A DNA stretch of 64,000 bases from Gordionus sp. m RMFG-2023 (Eukaryota; Nematomorpha; Gordioida; Chordodea; Parachordodidae), in the NCBI RefSeq assembly GCF_954871325.1, contig NC_088775.1, positions 80,515,561-80,579,560 on the forward strand, given 5' to 3'. Below, in pieces: positions 22,551 to 60,904 of this stretch. Under the pieces are notes generated by a model. It ran no database searches and was not told the DNA's origin. It saw only the letters and a program-made list of their open reading frames with translations. Positions within the stretch are counted from its first letter, which is position 1. Every line of letters begins with the position of its first letter. Both the position numbers and the translations under genes were made by a program.

Positions 22551-25320
22551 ATGGCTTTTTATTTTAATGATATTAATAAAATGTCAAATTTTAAGAGTAA
22601 TTTTAATAAAATTTTTAATTCAAATTTTAATAAAGTGGATATGACCAATAATGTCATTACTGCATTAATTTTTTTTGTGTTTTATGTAATCTTAATTATA
22701 ATGAAACAATTAATAAGGAAAATAAAAAGAAGATCTCTTAAAAATAGAGAAAGTGATATAAAAAATACAAATACTGAAAATATAATTCCTAAAGTTTTGG
22801 TGAAATCTTCAGATATTAATGAAGATATAAAAAATAGTTTACATTTAATTTTGTTAGAATTAAAAAATTTAAATGTTAAAAAAAATGTTGAAGAAAAAAA
22901 TGATAAAAATTTAGATACGAGTGACTTATTTAAATTTCTTCAAAACATTGAAATACCGGAGGATATCAATAAAAAAATAGATTCAATTGTGATTGAATTT
23001 AAAGAGAAAATTTCTGAAATTTTGAGTAAAAAGCCAGAAGAAATTTTGAAAAATAATAAAACAGATAATACTTTGAGACAAAGTATCGACGAATCTATAA
23101 TTTTACGTGAAATTAGAGAAATGAAAGAAAATATGAAAAATTTGTTCAGAGAAGTTTCCAACTTAAAAATCAAAAGTAATAATGTGATTGAAAGTTGTGA
23201 ACTTTGTGGAAAAAAGGACATATAAGTAAAAATTGTTATTCAAGAGACCGAAAAACTAATGAAAATGTGACTGCAAAACCAAGTGAAAAAAATGACATAG
23301 TGTGTCATAGATGTGGTTTTGTAGGACATATAAAAAGAAATTGCATGGTGAAAGAAGCCAATTTTAAAAGTGGATTTCCGCAAAGAACCTCGGTAGTGTT
23401 ACAACCGGTGGTTAGAAATATACAAAATCCTATTATTAAAAATGTGGATAAAATTGAAAATTATAATACAGATCATGATAGAATGTGTTTCAAATGTGAA
23501 GAAATGGGACATATTGCTATACATTGTATTCAAAGTGTGAGTGGGTCACAGTGACTAAATGATTTGAAAGAGAATCATATAAAAATAGATAAATTAATTT
23601 TTGAAAATATTAAATTTTGTGATATATATAATTTTATTAAAAATTTTGTGGATATATATATTAAAATAGATAATCATCATGGGAATGAAGATTATACATT
23701 GAAATTTAACTTGAATAAAAAGAGTTGTAATGTTGGGAATTTTTATGGTCATTTCGATGAAATAAAAAAATTTAAATTAATCAATAATCTGAATAAAAAG
23801 GATTATTGTAATCAAATGAGTGATATATATCCAAGGGAAATTTTAAATAAAACATAAATGAGATTCAGAGACCTTTAAATTCTGAGATGAATTTAGGTAT
23901 GAATATTAATTGTATTGAAAAAGAGATTAAAATAAATATTATTCAACCGATTAAATTGCCTAAAATTTTAATAACTGAGAGAGCAAAGGAACAGAGTTCA
24001 TGTCCTCATATTAATTTAAAATTTGGTGGACAAATGGTTGAAATGTTATTTGATACCGGGGCAAGTATTTCAATCATGTCTTATGAAAATTTTTATAAAT
24101 ATTGTCCTAATGATATTAATGGTGATTCAAATATAATGAATAAAATTGTAATGATTGAAAATGAAAGTAATCAGTGTTCGTTTTTTTAGTGTCAATATAA
24201 AATTGTGTAAAGCATAATTAAAAGTTAATAAAAGTTTTAATAAAAATAACATCTGGGAAGAAAAGTATTATTTATCTTAATCAATAGAGAAGAATATTTT
24301 AATTTAAGAATTAAATTGTTATCAATAAAATAAAAAAACATTGACTTTAATAAATTCATGTGAATAATACCATGTGGTATGGTATTGGAAAGTTCAATGA
24401 AATACAAACTTTTGTGTAGATTAATTTTTAAAAAAAAATGTGTATTTTTTTTTTAATTTAAAGAGACATTGTTGTGAAACAATGTATAATTAAAATTTTT
24501 TTTAATATTATGTGATAAAGAAAAAACTCTTAAATAAAAGTCGGTGGACAATAAATGACTTTAAACTTTGACCTAGTGAAGAATTATGTAAAATAAAAAA
24601 GTTCTAAAAAAGGATGGAATGTGATGTGATGATATCGTTTATAGTTTTAATAGTTATAATTATAAATTAAAATATTTTTTTTTATCTATAGTTATAATTA
24701 TAAATTAAAATATTTTTTTTTATCTATCGGCATATCTTCATATTTTTTTTTGTAACATAAAAAATATGATTGTAGTGGCATATTATATATATTGTAATTT
24801 TGTATTTTTGTTATATGAAATGTCTTAGTATGTTTTTTTTGTGGTTCATATTATTTTCTTAATGATATAACGAAAATATATATGTAATTTTAATAGTGAT
24901 AATTATAAATTATTTTTTATCCCTATTTGTATTCTTTTATTTTGTTTGTAGTCAATTATTTGTTTTATAATTGAACATTAAGAAAAAGAAAATAATTATA
25001 AAGGATTGTTGAATCTAAATTTATATGTATTATAAAACAAACAAAATATATTAATTATTATAATCTGCATGTCGAAAGAAGACAATTAAGAGTTAAAAGT
25101 CAATGATGTTCAAAGATAAGATTCGATAAATGACGAGGAAATAATCAATGTCCTTAAAGAACGATAATTATATGGTATCTGGTTTTTTGAAGGGTGGGCG
25201 TGTTGTAGTTTTGTATTATTATGATATATATTTGTACTTATATATTATAAAATGTCAATCAAAAAGAATATATTTTATTTATTAGTTATTTTATCGAGAA
25301 TTGATATTCAAACACTTGGT
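22551..25320 (+). mobile_element. LTR-retrotransposon fossil: gag and protease remnant, possible LTR
   Basis: The parts visible are a gag-like region with CCHC zinc knuckles (about 22550-23550), an aspartic-protease region around 23990-24190, and an AT-rich segment from about 24610 to 25320 that could be a long terminal repeat. No reverse transcriptase, RNase H or integrase was recognised. The left end and the partner repeat were not found, so the limits are approximate. The type fits Ty3-like elements, but without polymerase text the family is open. It is broken, with several breaks and most of the element missing. Confidence 0.55.
24645..24728. repeat. Two-copy tandem repeat, unit about 38 bp
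   Basis: The string TAGTTATAATTATAAATTAA followed by a T-run and ATCTAT occurs twice in immediate succession within the possible LTR of the fossil element. Confidence 0.7.
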
Positions 25321-25812
25321 ATTTTTTTGTTTACTTTTTTACTTTTGACTTTTGACTTTTGATAAATATATTATACGAGATAAATTTTAATGTTCATGTT
25401 TTATGGAAATGTGAAAATTATTTTAATTTGATGTTAATTTGATTCAGTCGGGGATTTTATAAAATGAAGAATATTGAATTGATTTTTTGAAATATACTGT
25501 GAAACAAAAAATTATTATTATGAAATTGGATTATGAAATTTATGATTATATTTTATGAAAAGATATTAAAATTTGAGAGATACAAAATTTATAATTAAAT
25601 ACTTAGATTTATACAATAAAGAAATACCTAGAATTTATTAAAAAAAGAAATACCAAATAAGTTAGATATATTTTACTCAAGTATCCCGATATTTTTATTT
25701 TATGAAAAGTTATAAATTGTCTAAAATTTTATAGTATAATTGATTACATGTTGGAATACATTTCGGGGTTTTTTCAAATTTAAAAATGGCTATCAATAAA
25801 TGATTTAAAGTG

Positions 25813-26011
25813 TAGTGTTATTAAAACCCAATTCGGGTCGACTTTTAAAAATGACCAGATTAAGATTATAGCCAAAATGTAAGCCTGGAAATTGCTCGAA
25901 GATAGTAGACAGGTTTGGGCACTCTTTGCCAAATCTCGAGGCCAATTTGGCTAAAATTTTAATCGAACTGTTTTTTAAAATCAACCCAAATCTTACTTTT
26001 TAACAATACTA
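25813..26011. mobile_element. Foldback hAT-like MITE, copy 4, degraded
   Basis: It starts TAGTGTTATTAAAA and ends AACAATACTA. The internal text (GTAAGCCTGG, GCTCGAAGATAG) matches copies 2 and 3. The arms have diverged and the flanking 8-mers match at only four positions, so this is an old copy. Confidence 0.65.
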
Positions 26012-26374
26012 CTTGAGAGATTTTGAGTAACGCATAGAAATCCAAAACCCATACGAGATGATTTTACAATTTTGAAAAACTGATTTGTTGGAAATGTATT
26101 TCAGCATGTATCGATCCGCACAGCGAATTTCAAACAATTGTGCAGTGAACTTTGGAATTACTTTTAATTAGTGATTTTTTTTTGATTTTTCATGTAAATT
26201 AAAATAATGCAGAAGATTTTTGGCGAACATTATCTGAAATTATTCACAGGGTATTCTACACATACTTGATTACATTTTTGGCAAAATTTGATTTAAAATA
26301 AGTTTTTCAAAATCATTCTTAAATTATTTAAAATCGAGTAAATTCCAATCCTCATGGATTCCATATTCCAATAC

Positions 26375-26480
26375 GACATATATATATATATATATTATCA
26401 CATTGATATTTTTTATAATAAAGAAGGTGGATTCCATATCACAATAAGACATTGATATTTTTTATAATAAAGAAGGTTTT
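26375..26480. repeat. Two-copy direct repeat around CATTGATATTTTTTATAATA
   Basis: The string CATTGATATTTTTTATAATA followed by AAGAAGG appears twice, at about 26400 and 26450, separated by a partly repeated GGATTCCATATC segment. Confidence 0.7.
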
Positions 26481-26606
26481 TTTTTAAAAACAATATATTC
26501 TTATATTTCGTTTATATTTATTTTTTAAATATGAAAAAAATTCGTTCATTAATATAGAACTACTTTCTTCATATTATATATGCATTTATAATCGATACAA
26601 TAAAAT

Positions 26607-26781
26607 GTGGTGTTAATGGCTAGATTTGAGCCGATTTTTAAAAACGGCTAATTCAATATCTCATCTAGAAAAATATTATGCAAGCCTGAAAATCTTGCTC
26701 ATAGATAGTACAAAGTTTTTGACATAATCAATATCTCGAGGCATAGACAAATCAGCTCAAATCAAGCCATTCAACTACATT
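26607..26781. mobile_element. Foldback hAT-like MITE, copy 3
   Basis: It contains TTTGAGCCGATTTTTAAAAA, then GGCTAATTCAATAT and GCAAGCCTGAAAATCTTGC. The flanking 8-mers AATAAAAT (26599-26606 and 26782-26789) are identical, supporting a target duplication, although they are AT-rich. The right arm is degraded. Confidence 0.75.
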
Positions 26782-27327
26782 AATAAAATATAAACTGTCA
26801 TAATATATTTTTTATTGGAATAGTTAAAAATAATTGTGTTATGTTGTATTTTAATCTTAATTTTCGTAAATTCTGAATCAAAAACTAAGCATATAAAAAT
26901 CATTAAATAATATAATTATTATTAATAATAAAAGATCTATATCAAGATGAGATTAATAATTTCTTATAATTATAATGCCTAGGTTTTATTCTAATCCAAT
27001 GAGCGACAAGATTATGCAATGCTAAAGATTTTAAAAATCCAGGGTTGTGAACCCAAATAGGATTAAGAAATTTAAAACAGTTTTTGGATATTTTGAAACT
27101 ACAGAGCAAACAGAGACCAATTTATGGGCAACATCTGGGGAGGGTTCAGACATATTTCACAAAATTCTAAATAGAGACTTAAATTCCTGAACCCTATGGA
27201 GTTCTCTCACAACACTGAAAATAATATTAAAACCAATCAAAACTTAATTTGCATTCAAACGGAAACGGATTACACGATATGACTAAATGATAATCATCGA
27301 GGAATGAATATATTGATCAGTGGTAGT

Positions 27328-28165
27328 ATCAGAGTTGTTAAAGGATAGACTTTGGAAATTTTTCCGGATGATTTTCTCTTAAATTGAGGATCATGATCGA
27401 GATCATTTTGTTAAATATTCTCCTTCGATCTTTATAAAATTTTTCATTTTACTTAAAAAGTATATGAATCAAATAAACAATTTTAAACAAAATATTATTT
27501 AAAAAAAAATCTATCTCAATCATATTTTAGCATTTTCCGCCATATACTTTTCTCATAAATTTTATCAAAACAACATTTACGAATTTGATTTACAACCTAC
27601 AAGTTTTATTTTATTGAATTAAAAATATAATAAATTATTATATGTATTTACTAATGACTATTATGGATCTAGAGGTTAATTACAGTTATTGAAGTGACAG
27701 ATTTAAATGATGTAAATGAGAACCTTTTACCTTTTCCTCAGATCCGTATAGTAGTGTTAATTATTAGATTTCCTGCACTGTGTGAGAATTGTAGCATATT
27801 AGCAGCAATAATTACCCCAAAATTTAAGCATAATTGGTCTTATATCATTCTGCTACAAAATTTGTTGGTAAAAAAAGGTTAATTCTCATTAGGAAAACCT
27901 GCAGGATCAACTACATGCAGATGCTTATTAAAATGATTGTATAGATAAAACTGATACTTTCTTTGAGAAAAATTCTCAAAATGTATTTAATTTTTTTATA
28001 TTAGCTAATTTTGTATCGAGCATAAAAATTTATAAAATAAGAAAATGGTCGTGATTGTGATGGCGATCCTTTTTTTAAAAAAGGGTCTATTTTGAATTTT
28101 GATCCTTATTTTTGGAAAAGATCGTAATCGGGATATCATTTTAAAAGTATCGATTAACAGCCAAT
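27328..28165. repeat. Possible nonautonomous hAT-like element
   Basis: The left side reads CAGAGTTGTTAAAGGAT, similar to the end of the hAT at 34737. The interior has ATCATGATCGAGATCAT, and near 28140 there is a related inverted block (ATCGTAATCGGGATATCAT then CGATTAACAGC). No target duplication was found. Confidence 0.3.
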
Positions 28166-31059
28166 CAAAATTATATAAAAACTAAAAAAAAATCCCATTA
28201 TACTTCAATTTCCTTGTTTCCTCTGGGCTGTATTTTTCTTTGAAAATATCCTTCTCCCACGATGATTCCTTTATCCATATATTGATACAAGGATCTGGAA
28301 TCCATAACGATATCGAACTTCAATTAATATTTATAAACATTTCACATATTATTTACTCTTAAACCCGCTCCATTATCTACCAACATATCAAATTCATAAG
28401 ATACAAGCTCTATTCACCACTACTACAGGATATTAACACAGTAATTTTTCATCAGGAATATCTTCATCGATGTCAAACACCAGCAATCGTTTTATATTTA
28501 TTCAATTTGAATCTTTGCCAGATACTTATTATTCGTTTCTAGTCAAATCACGCATCTAGGTTCTTAAGTGAATTTTCTTTTTAAATATAAGAATATATTG
28601 CATGAAAAAATTTTTTATTAACATTTATTCAAGTCATTTTACCCATTGCCTACAATAAAATTTAATGATTTAATTTTTAAATATCAGTCAATCGATAAAA
28701 TAGATTGAACATAATAATAGTACATAGAGTCACATATAAAATAAAATTTAAAAAAATAATAAAATGAAAAATACTAAAAAATTAAAAATTTTATGAAATA
28801 AGGAATTTTTTCTATAGAGAAAAAAATATTATTGAAAAAGTATAAGTACTCAATTACGAAAAGAAATAAAAAATATTAATATTTAATTTAGTGTAATAAT
28901 ATTTACAAATTTGATAGAGCTTAAGTTTATAAATACTATTTATGTAATTATATTTTTAAAAAATTTAGTGGAAAAAAGTTAGTCAAAATTTGTAATTAAG
29001 GTTTAGCATAAAATTCTAATAATGAATTATCAGTATTACAAGAGAATTTTGTAGGTAAATGTATATTATAATTATCTTTAAAATGTTTTGAATTTATAGA
29101 GATAATTAATTTTGAAATAAATTGAAATTTACGTTCCCCTTTATCAGATATGACTCTTAAATTTAAATGTATTTTAAAGAGAAAAGGATATAATTGTGTA
29201 CTAGTTTTATTTGCCATGTTAAATATTACTTTCCTAATAAACCAAATCCTCTTTAAGGGTTTAATTATTTGATTTATTACTACTAAGACTAATCGAAAAT
29301 TTTTTTATTTTAACACAATATTATTGTATCTTGATAATTTTGTACGATTGCATGAATGTCCTTATGTTTTACATATGGCCATCCATGGCCCTCTTAATTC
29401 TGGCAATGGCGCTGTGATCTACTTGATGACTAAAATATAAACTAATTTAGTTACAAAAAATTTATGCGCTATAAATAAGAATGCTCCCCCAGAATTATAT
29501 CCTGAAAATATTATGTTATAATTGCATCGCCCCCTCTCCCCTTTAATCCGTTTAAGCCTCTAGTTCCATCAGTTGCCTTTGCACTATATATTGGGAAAAG
29601 TATTGGAGTTTATTATAATAAAATAAGGAATTTGTATAATTAAGAATTTGTAAAAAATAGAGAGTATAAATTAATAGGAGAGAGCTGATAGAAATATTTA
29701 TGATACATTGGAGAAAATAAGGTTCACACCAAAACTTGAAGGTAATGCGCTAGAAATAATCAAAACAGTCAAAATTTGCCGTTCTATGACACACAACATA
29801 TTTTTGATATCGCTTTTGGATATGAAAACATGGGTATTGAATCTCTAAATTACAATTCATCTATTTAGGGTGATTTTCTGATTTGAAAATATTATTTGAT
29901 AGTAAATATATTCCCAACATGTATAGAGTATTCACATTGAGCCATTTCAGACAAATTTTCTATGAATTTTTAAACTATTGATACATAATTTTTAAGTAAA
30001 TTTTTCATATAATTTAAAATAATATTAACAAATGTTAATAAATCGTATGAAATTTATAGGGTAGGTTTCTTAATATACTTTTCTGGTAAAATCAGATTGT
30101 TTTAAATTTAAAAATTGCAGTCAGTAAATTATTTTTAATTAAAAGATTCGGAATCCCTCTGGGTTTATTTATCTCGATACGGCATACACATTCAAGCTAT
30201 GCACGAACCGGCTCAAAAAAATTTCGGGCATGACTGATATTTAAAAATATTATTCAGGCCGAAAGGCTTGGGATTTTATTAATGTTTTAAAGCATTGAAT
30301 AATACGAATTTATCATTTTTTACAGAAAAATACTGAGAAACGAGTGAGTCAACCTGTATAAAATTAAATAAAAATAGGGGCTAAAAATATTAAGAAAATT
30401 TTTTTCATTAATATTCATGGTTCAGTTGAGAGTTGTCTATGCTGATCTCTATTGTATACTCCAATATCAAAAAACGCTATTATCTGATTCATATTTACTT
30501 TCCTAAGCTTTCAAAAAAAAGGAGAAGATCATAAACAAACTGTGAGAAGTTACGAGTTGCCTGTGGGGGGAGAGTAAGGTAGCCCATAAACCTGACCTCC
30601 ATTGACTTATGGAAATATCTCTTCCCCCACCCCAAAAATATACCCAAATAAATTTCTAGATCATGGTTTCTAAAGCTAATACCAAGGAATTAAACACATT
30701 TAGTAATTTTTCTTTGAGGACTGGATGTTTAATCTAAATAAATTGCGTAGAATATGAATTCCATAGACTATATATTATAATAACAAAATAGTAATATTCA
30801 AAAAACAATTGGGAAATATATTTATACTATTACTAGTTTGTTTGTGAAATTAAATTGTCCATAATTTTGAAATAGTTCGAAGATAAATATTCGATAAGAA
30901 GCATTTCTATTTCATAACTATGAATGGGCCTTCGAATATATAATTTTTGGAAAGGCTAGGTATTAATGAGTAAATAACTGCATTTATTATTAAATCTTTA
31001 TAATTTATCACATCCCGATTAATTTTCTGAAATAATCTGCTGTATCATGGTTTAGTAGA
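28166..31059. other. Intergenic region upstream of PI4K beta
   Basis: AT-rich, with no gene supported. A 73-codon minus-strand frame at 28996-29217 has protein-like composition but no recognisable family. The PI4K beta promoter is expected in the last part; the reading frame of its first exon is closed by a TAA shortly upstream of the ATG at 31060. Confidence 0.4.
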
Positions 31060-55534
<24,475 letters not shown>

Positions 55535-57404
55535 AAATAATATTAATTATTATGGATTATCGCTAGAGTCTTTTTTAAAATAACCATAGTGTTATTCTAT
55601 TTATTCATAAATTAAATTTCCTTTCTCCCTGTGTATTTATTATATTGCCAATGATTTTGAAAAAAATTTATATAAAACTAATATATTTATATATTAAATT
55701 TTTTATTATAATTTATCTAAAATTATTTAAATTAAGTTTTAAGCATTTATTATTATTTTTATAAATATAAATGTGCCAACCACAAAACACGCTCTTCTTA
55801 TGTAATGTATAAATAGATTTTGTAATAAAAATGTTAGAAAAATAAAATGATTTTCTATTTCGCAACGATAATTATTTTTAACCGAGTAAAACGAACAATA
55901 TTTATCTATTTCCTATAATAAAATATCTAAAACGATTCAATCTAATTTTTTTAATATGTTTTTTCTTGTAAAAATAAATGCTATTTTCCCATTACCAAAT
56001 TTTCTCGGGTCAGTTCCCCTCTAATTTCTTTTCTTTCTTACATTCTAAACAAAGCCATTCTCTAACCACTCTCATCCAAATTTTCTTTGTCCTCCTGATT
56101 TTATTATCACATTACATCGATTCACTTCATCATACTTTTCACTCTTAAAATCTTTCCATCGCTGCTACCCCAATCCTTTCCCACAATTTTTTTTATTTGT
56201 TTTTCGCTCTATTAAAGACATCTTACACATTTATCTAATTATTATCATCTTCGTTCTTTCCCATTTGTCTTCGTATTTCTATTTCCAAATCTTGACTCTA
56301 TACTTTACACATTTTTTCACAATATAATTCTTCACATCAACACCAATATATATTCTAGAATAGATGTCATGTCATCTTCACATTTTTTTGCATTTATACT
56401 AAATGCAATATTTTTTTCTAACTGACTAAACTTAAATAAAAATTTGATATCTTAATAATTTAAATATCACTTACAATTAAGTTAGATTGAGTTAACTATG
56501 GCTTAGCTCTCAATAACCCAATTATTGTTTAACAAATCAATGAAACTAAATATTTGATTTTATATAATATTTTAACTTTCATCGGGGATTTTCATAGTTA
56601 CGCTAAGATCGTATATGTCCTTGAAAATGAAGCATGTTGAGGATAGGAACTTTAGCCCACTCTTGTTATTAACAAGCTTTTATCACATAAACGTGGTTAT
56701 TTAGACTTAATATAGCTAATTGTGCCACCTAGGGGAATTATAGATTTCTAAATTATTTATTATTCACCTAATTTTTAAAGAGGTAAATGTGTTTATACTT
56801 TTAGCATAAAAAAGTTAATTTAAAATTTAGATTTTTAACAAAACAAAGCTGTTAGAATCATAATAAAATAGTATTGCTAAAAACCTCAATTTTGTCTATC
56901 ATCACCTGAGAATTAGGTTTCCATATCGACTTTTTGTCAAAAATGACTTTTTTACATAAGTATTTTTTATAATTATATTATTCCATTTACATAAAAAAAA
57001 ATCCGAAATATTTATAAAAAAAGTTAAATTATAGCCAATATAAGGCTAACAATTATATAAAACAATAGAAACTTAATTTAAAAAATTGCACTCATGTAAA
57101 ATTGCAAAAATTGAAGATAGAATAATTTAATTTCCAGGCAACGTTATTTTAAAAAACAGTTAAATCAAGGTTTTAACTAAAGAAAATATTATCTAAGCAT
57201 CGAGATTTTTCCAACACACTATAATAAATAGATTTTTGAAGTTCCATTTTTTGATCTGATAATTGTTAGTCCTATAAATTGTATCTAGGGATGAAAACAA
57301 ATATTTTCGGGAAAACAAGCTGGGAAATTTTTTTTTATTACTACTACAATCTTTATGAAAATATAACTCATCAATCTCGCCGCAAATTTAGCAATAATAC
57401 AATT
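55535..57404. other. Downstream of PI4K beta, no gene seen
   Basis: AT-rich 3' flank. AATAAAATG near 55840 could serve as a polyadenylation signal. A C/T-rich stretch at 56010-56340 has no coding potential that I could support. Confidence 0.4.
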
Positions 57405-58099
57405 AGCTTTGTTAAACGGTTTGATTTTTATAAACGGCTAACCCGATATTTTAGCAAAAAATATTACGCAAGTCTAAAGATTTTGCTCTTAGATGACAAA
57501 AATTGGACAGGGCCAGAGAGGCGAGTGGGGCAGCCGTCCCGGGTCACCAAAATTGGACACTTTTAGGGCCACCAAATTTTGTAATTTTACTCAATTATTT
57601 TTAGCCTCTAAAATAAGAATTTTTTTGTAGCTACATACAAGACATTATTCTTATTTTATAAAAAAATCCATGTATTAATTTTGAAAAAAGGTTTGGCCAT
57701 ATGTATTATAACAAAATATTTGATTTATATTTTCGCAAAAAACTTCATCTATATTTATTTAAGAAATTTTATTTTTTTTATTGAAATTTTCTTTTTTTCT
57801 GTAAGTAAAAATATAATAATTTATTTTCAGATTTCTATTAAATGATTACTTTGATTAATAATTGGTATATCTTCTCGCAAAAGTCCTATTTTTGTGCTTG
57901 TAATAGTTGACTTATGAGGCACTTTTTGGGTAGTTTGATTAGTCTATTTTATAATAAAAAAGCACCATAGTCTTCATTTGATATATGAATCTTTCAAGTG
58001 GGTTTACTTTAAATTGCTCTAATCTAGATTGAGTTATTATTTTAATTAAGATTTAGATTCGAATACTTTAAACCCTTAAAAAATGACAAATTAGATTAC

Positions 58100-58263
58100 C
58101 CATTAATGGTCAAGATTTTTCTAGTGGATAAAAATGCTCAATTTTTTCAAATTATATTGATTAATGCTCAAATATGATATTCTAAAAAAATCAGCCAAAA
58201 AAAATAATCCTAAATAGAAAATCTTGCCTGGTGCATATATGCACCGTTAACCATTAAGAGGTT
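58100..58263. repeat. Possible short piggyBac-type MITE
   Basis: CCCATTAATGGTCAAGATTT at about 58102 mirrors the right side, which reads on the minus strand CCTCTTAATGGT, then the palindrome segment, then CAAGATTTTCTA. The left arm therefore looks like the same terminus lacking the palindrome segment. A TTAA follows directly at the right. Confidence 0.35.
58230..58262 (+). repeat. Palindrome GGTGCATATATGCACC, site A
   Basis: The 16-bp perfect palindrome is followed by GTTAACCATTAAGAGG and a TTAA. It lies about 100 bp beyond the 3' end of the piggyBac transposase. Sites B and C carry the same palindrome with the same GTTAACCA extension. Confidence 0.9.
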
Positions 58264-58358
58264 AAAAAAGATAAAAATTATATAAAATACTATAAGATCA
58301 AAAAACAACAAATATCTTTATTCTTTTTTTGTAATTTATAATAAAAACGAGAAAATGT

Positions 58359-60077
58359 TTATATATTATGAAAATCCTTGAAACACTTAATATGGAGTGC
58401 GATTTGACATGTTTGACACATATATCTTGAGTGCGTATGGCAATATCTGCATCTTCGTCTTTTTCCATCTATAATTTTGGATAAATAATGTCCAGATGAA
58501 TCAATAGGGTTTTCACACTGTAATGCAAACTGGCTGGCGTGACCTGTACTTGTAATTTTTTCAATTTTTACTGGCGTTCGAAGGAGGTAGTTAGTAACTT
58601 CTCGTCTAAATGCAAGCAAACTCTTCTTGTCATCTCGATTCACGAATTTCCAGATTTTCCATGAATTTACCAAAGCTACATCAATAAAATTGGTGAATAT
58701 TGGCCACCACCATTTTTTTCCTCTTATTTTTATTCTATATGTAGATATTAGATTATCACATAGATCAACTCCACCCATGTGTTTGTTATAAGCAGTTACC
58801 ATATTTGGTTGAGGAATTTTTATTTTAGAAGATATTTTCTTAGAATACCTTGAAACATTAGAAAGCAAAGAGATAGTGTGGCATGTCGATGCAACGGTCA
58901 CCATCGAATTATCATTCCAACGAACTACAAATATTTCGTTTAATTTTTCAAACCTATAATCATAATATCCTCTATCTTTTTTGCTACAACCTTTATAGAT
59001 TCAACTGGGCAATGCTCTATTCTATTGTCCCTCACAGTTCCAGTTGCAAAATATCCCATTTGTTTTAAGTATGACAAGAGTTTAAATGATGTAAAGAAAT
59101 TATCAAAATATATTTTATGATAATTTGGTTTTTGCAATGCCTTTAATAATTTTATGATTACATTTCCACCTAATCCATATTCATATTTATTTTCGCTTTT
59201 TCCTTGATATATATCAAATGAGAATACGTAACCGTCGGAAGAAGCCAATATCCAAGACTTGTATCCAAATCTAATTGGTTTTCCTTTTATGAACATTTTG
59301 CAAGAATGTCTTCCTCGATATGGTATCATCTGTTCATCTATTGATAAATGATGTTTGAAAATTCCAAATTGCTGAAATTTATTATTCAATATATTAATAT
59401 AAGGCCTAACTTTATAAAATCTATCATGTATATCTATTTTAGTATTGTCTGCCAAATGGATATTATATTTCAAATTTCGAAATTGTAATTGGGTCATTTT
59501 ATCCCGGATTATTGGAATAGAAATATCGCTATCATTAGACCAGTACATTCTTTCTTGTGGGAGAGAATGATATCCAGTAAATAATAGAATTCCAATAAAT
59601 CTCTGAATATCTTGGATGGTTATGCATATGTTAGGTCTATTCATTTGTTTACATAAATATTACTTTGTTCTACAATTAGGGAATATAAATCTTTGTCGAA
59701 ATTAAAGAAAATATATCTGATGGACTTTTACCATGTAAATCATTTTCAAGTTTTATTACATCTTCCTTTTCTCCATCGAAAGGGCTTGAAGAATATATTG
59801 CATCCGTTTTTCTCCATTTTAAATTGTGAGAAATTCGAGAATAGCTTCTTGTAGAATATGGTTCTGGAAGGTCGTTATCAACTGAATTATGAATCTCCAA
59901 TTCTCCAGCTGTATCTGAAGGCAAAACTCCGACATTTGTTAAGTCATTTTCATCGAAATCTTCTTCATCACTAACTGCAGAGGGGTTTGGCGGAATTATA
60001 ACCATATCTCTTTCTTCAATTGGTTCCTCTTCAAAAAGTTGAGCAAGCGCTTGTTCAATTGTTAGAAAACGTTTCAT
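58359..60077 (-). CDS. piggyBac-type transposase, nearly intact with two frameshifts
   Basis: The gene runs leftward from ATG at 60077. It has an acidic N-terminus (SDEEDFDENDL), then IGILLFTGYHSLPQ (piggyBac core). The catalytic Asp segments are LSIDEQMIPYRGRHS near 59345, IYFDNFFTSFKLLSYL near 59110 and YNKHMGGVDLCD near 58770. The C-terminal zinc-binding tail is CRYCHTHSRYMCQTCQ with HIKCFKDFH, ending at 58359. Two register changes interrupt it: near 59695, after SPSDIFSL, and near 58965, after VAKKIED, where RGYYDYRFEKLNEIF resumes in another frame. Otherwise no stop was seen over about 570 codons, so the copy is recent. It belongs to a cut-and-paste family with TTAA targets. Confidence 0.9.
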
Positions 60078-60552
60078 TAAAAAAATTTATTAAAAATTAA
60101 ATATCTAGACAAATTATTTTCGTAGAATCTTGATTTTTTTATTAGTCATCTATTATTTTGATAATTTTGATTGAATTGACAAAACAGGTGCATAATATTT
60201 TATATAAATAAAATAAAATCTTCAGAAAGGAAGAGGCTAAAAATAATTTTAAACTTTTGAATATTTATGAACCTAATAATTTCATATAATTTGATCGGGA
60301 TAAAAAATTATAATAGGAACAATATATTATTCGATTTAATCTCAGGGGGCTAAAAATTTTTTTTTAATTATTTTCAAAAGGTCTTTTTTTGGGTATAAAA
60401 TTTTTAAAAAAAAATTCTTAGGGGGCTCGAGCCACCCACCCCTCCTCCCACCACCTTAGTGATGGTAGTGGTTTTAAGTATAATATAAAAAATTATAATT
60501 CATTATGTTAAATTTCATTTGTTTGAATTTTTTTAAATAATTTATACTGCTA

Positions 60553-60580
60553 GATGGTTAACGGTGCATATATGCACCAG
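60553..60580 (-). repeat. Palindrome GGTGCATATATGCACC, site B
   Basis: On the plus strand it is preceded by GATGGTTAAC, so its extension is inverted relative to sites A and C. A and B flank the transposase gene as an inverted pair. B and C also form an inverted pair about 390 bp apart, which could be a small nonautonomous piggyBac-type element. Confidence 0.9.
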
Positions 60581-60904
60581 TCAACTTTATGTGGTTATCT
60601 ATAAAAATTTTAATTATTTAAAAATTCAAAAATGATTGATAAATATTGATATATCTATAAAGAATATATACACACTAGTTTTCATCGAAATAATTTTATA
60701 ATATGCTTGTGAGATCACTTAGAAAATTTTGCATTTTAGACCTCATAAATTCGCAAAGTTTGAGGGTTTCTTAGGGACATAAAAAAATATTTTTTTCATA
60801 TTTTTCTTTTCCAGTTTTGAAGTACAATGTCTGAACTATATAAAAATCTTTTTTATTATTTTTTAAAATAAAAACTACTATGTTAAAATAAGGTATATAG
60901 GAGG

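Noticed and set aside
22940-23221. 93-codon minus-strand ORF
   Set aside because: Antisense shadow of the gag-like region of the fossil element.
27694-27882. 62-codon ORF near 27.7 kb
   Set aside because: No motif, hydrophobic low-complexity composition, no neighbours supporting it.
28996-29217. 73-codon minus-strand ORF (MANKTSTQLYPFLF...)
   Set aside because: Plausible composition but no recognisable motif, no splice partner found and no conserved context; frames of this length occur by chance in this window.
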